Shown here piece by piece: positions 13,556-14,369 of a DNA stretch of 14,369 nt. The DNA is from Candidatus Omnitrophota bacterium (GTDB taxonomy: Bacteria > Hinthialibacterota > Hinthialibacteria > Hinthialibacterales > JAKPRU01), in the NCBI GenBank assembly GCA_029570205.1, contig JAKQSI010000124.1, positions 1 through 14,369 on the forward strand, written 5' to 3'. The translations under genes and the position numbers were made by a program. Under the pieces are notes generated by a model. That model did no database searches. It had not been told where the DNA came from and saw only the letters and a program-made list of their open reading frames with translations. Position 1 is the stretch's first letter, and the number at the start of each line of letters is the position of its first letter.

Positions 13556-14369
13556 ATGATGAATAATTCTCTCCGTACCCTGGGTGAAGTCCGAGCCGAG
13601 GTGAACCGCATGTCCGAAACCTATTGGGATGAGGAGATTCCTGTTCGAGACTTGAAATTCGACAGTCTGGACACGATACGGATTGACGGAGAACCCCATC
13701 GTCTCAAACCCATCGCCCAGAAATGTATTGCCTGGCGATTGGGGATGCCTCACGGCTACTTACAAAAATGTGATTGTGACCTTCAGTCGATCAATCTGAA
13801 CAGATGGCTACCGGAAGAGAGGAATGAAAACCTCTTCTTCCGGTTTGAAGGCCAGGATGTTCGCGCCATTTTCACTCCCCGCTATACCCCGTGTGACAAT
13901 CCCGAAGTGCTGAGCCGTTTGGATTCCTGCGGGTACGGTGATGGAACCGAAGTGCAGTGCAAACTCGACGATGAATTTCTCATGCTGAACATTCCGGACA
14001 GAGACCGAGAATTCCGTCTCAATGGCAAAGAAGAAATGCAACCGGGGGTCTCCATCAGCAATTCCGAGGTGGGTCTGGCCAGTTTAACCATCTCGGCGTT
14101 CTGCCTTCGTCTCATCTGTACCAACGGAATGGTATCCAAGACATCAGTCGATGCTTCGTACCGGCATGTCTCTGTCCGGATCCTCAAGGAGTTCCCGGAG
14201 GTATTGAATAGAACCTCGCAGGACCTGGACCGCCAGAGGAGGCAATGGGAGATCTCTGTGGAAAGTCCGGTGGCGGACCCGGAGATGACCCTCAAAGCCT
14301 TCAATCCACAATTTGAACTCGGAAAGAAGGAGCAAGACGCGGTGGACTGGGCCTGGCCCCAGGAATCCG
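13556..14369 (+). CDS. DUF932 (phage/plasmid-like) protein, cut by the window edge
   Basis: An open frame of 271 codons with no stop before the window ends. It has an excellent AGGAGG (13541-13546) in front of tandem ATG codons at 13556 and 13559. The stretch PGVSISNSEVGLASLTISAF (about 163-182) followed by CLRLICTNGMV is the hallmark of DUF932 proteins, which occur widely on plasmids, integrative elements and phages and have no established biochemical function. Other visible parts are IAQKCIAWRLGMP (about 51-63) and FTPRYTPCDNPEVL. The N-terminus looks complete. The gene's upstream region is only the truncated IS4 transposase, so its promoter is either in the narrow 13531-13545 gap or within the IS remnant. 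It suggests the window's right part belongs to a mobile element. Confidence 0.8.
   Translation, partial: MMNNSLRTLGEVRAEVNRMSETYWDEEIPVRDLKFDSLDTIRIDGEPHRLKPIAQKCIAWRLGMPHGYLQKCDCDLQSINLNRWLPEERNENLFFRFEGQDVRAIFTPRYTPCDNPEVLSRLDSCGYGDGTEVQCKLDDEFLMLNIPDRDREFRLNGKEEMQPGVSISNSEVGLASLTISAFCLRLICTNGMVSKTSVDASYRHVSVRILKEFPEVLNRTSQDLDRQRRQWEISVESPVADPEMTLKAFNPQFELGKKEQDAVDWAWPQES

Noticed and set aside
13531-13753. N-terminal extension of the transposase frame (MRHPQSPGNTF...)
   Set aside because: It is antisense to the DUF932 gene and unlike the normal IS4 N-terminus; the reading frame merely stays open by chance.

Overview
The window looks like a bacterial genomic-island segment carrying a multi-gene, DNA-modification-linked defence locus. 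Base composition is moderately GC-rich, Shine-Dalgarno sequences are clear (GGAG/GAGGTG types), one gene starts with TTG and one with GTG, and the palindromic ATTCCGGC/GCCGGAAT repeats are of a type scattered through many Gram-negative genomes. I cannot place the organism to phylum; a proteobacterial, Nitrospira-like or related Gram-negative host is a guess.

Layout. Positions 1-171 hold the broken start of an IS3-type transposase on the minus strand. After a short promoter-bearing gap comes the core locus, all on the plus strand: a DUF499-type P-loop ATPase (378-3617) with an unusual Ig-like module and proline-rich linker; a small uncharacterised protein 5 bp behind it (3623-4105); a DUF1156-type adenine-specific DNA methyltransferase with a zinc ribbon (5662-8568); and a giant PLD-nuclease/SNF2-helicase fusion (9057-12383). 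Between the small protein and the methyltransferase lies an insertion-like block: a tandem array of palindromic repeats, a GIY-YIG nuclease gene bracketed by inverted copies of the same repeat, a second inverted array, and a PIN-toxin/antitoxin pair (4992-5634). Between methyltransferase and helicase lies a UPF0175 antitoxin gene followed by only the C-terminal tail of its expected DUF3368/PIN toxin, then one more palindromic repeat.

The right side is wreckage: an internal piece of a radical-SAM protein (about 12436-12707) abuts an IS4-family transposase fragment missing both ends (about 12708-13530, minus strand), which abuts a DUF932 gene (13556 to the window edge) of a type common on plasmids and phage-like elements. 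The left IS3 remnant and right-hand debris suggest a mobile or recombination-prone island.

How the genes may work together (inference). A DUF499 ATPase plus DUF1156 methylase resembles the PglY/BrxC plus PglX pairing of BREX, while the SNF2 helicase and PLD nuclease recall DISARM components, but PglZ, Lon, DUF1998 and other hallmark partners of those systems are absent here. The simplest model is a restriction-like system: the methylase marks host DNA, and the ATPase and the nuclease-helicase act on unmarked DNA. The PIN/antitoxin pair may stabilise or guard the locus. The GIY-YIG gene with its 28-bp inverted repeats looks like a separate small repeat-linked cassette.
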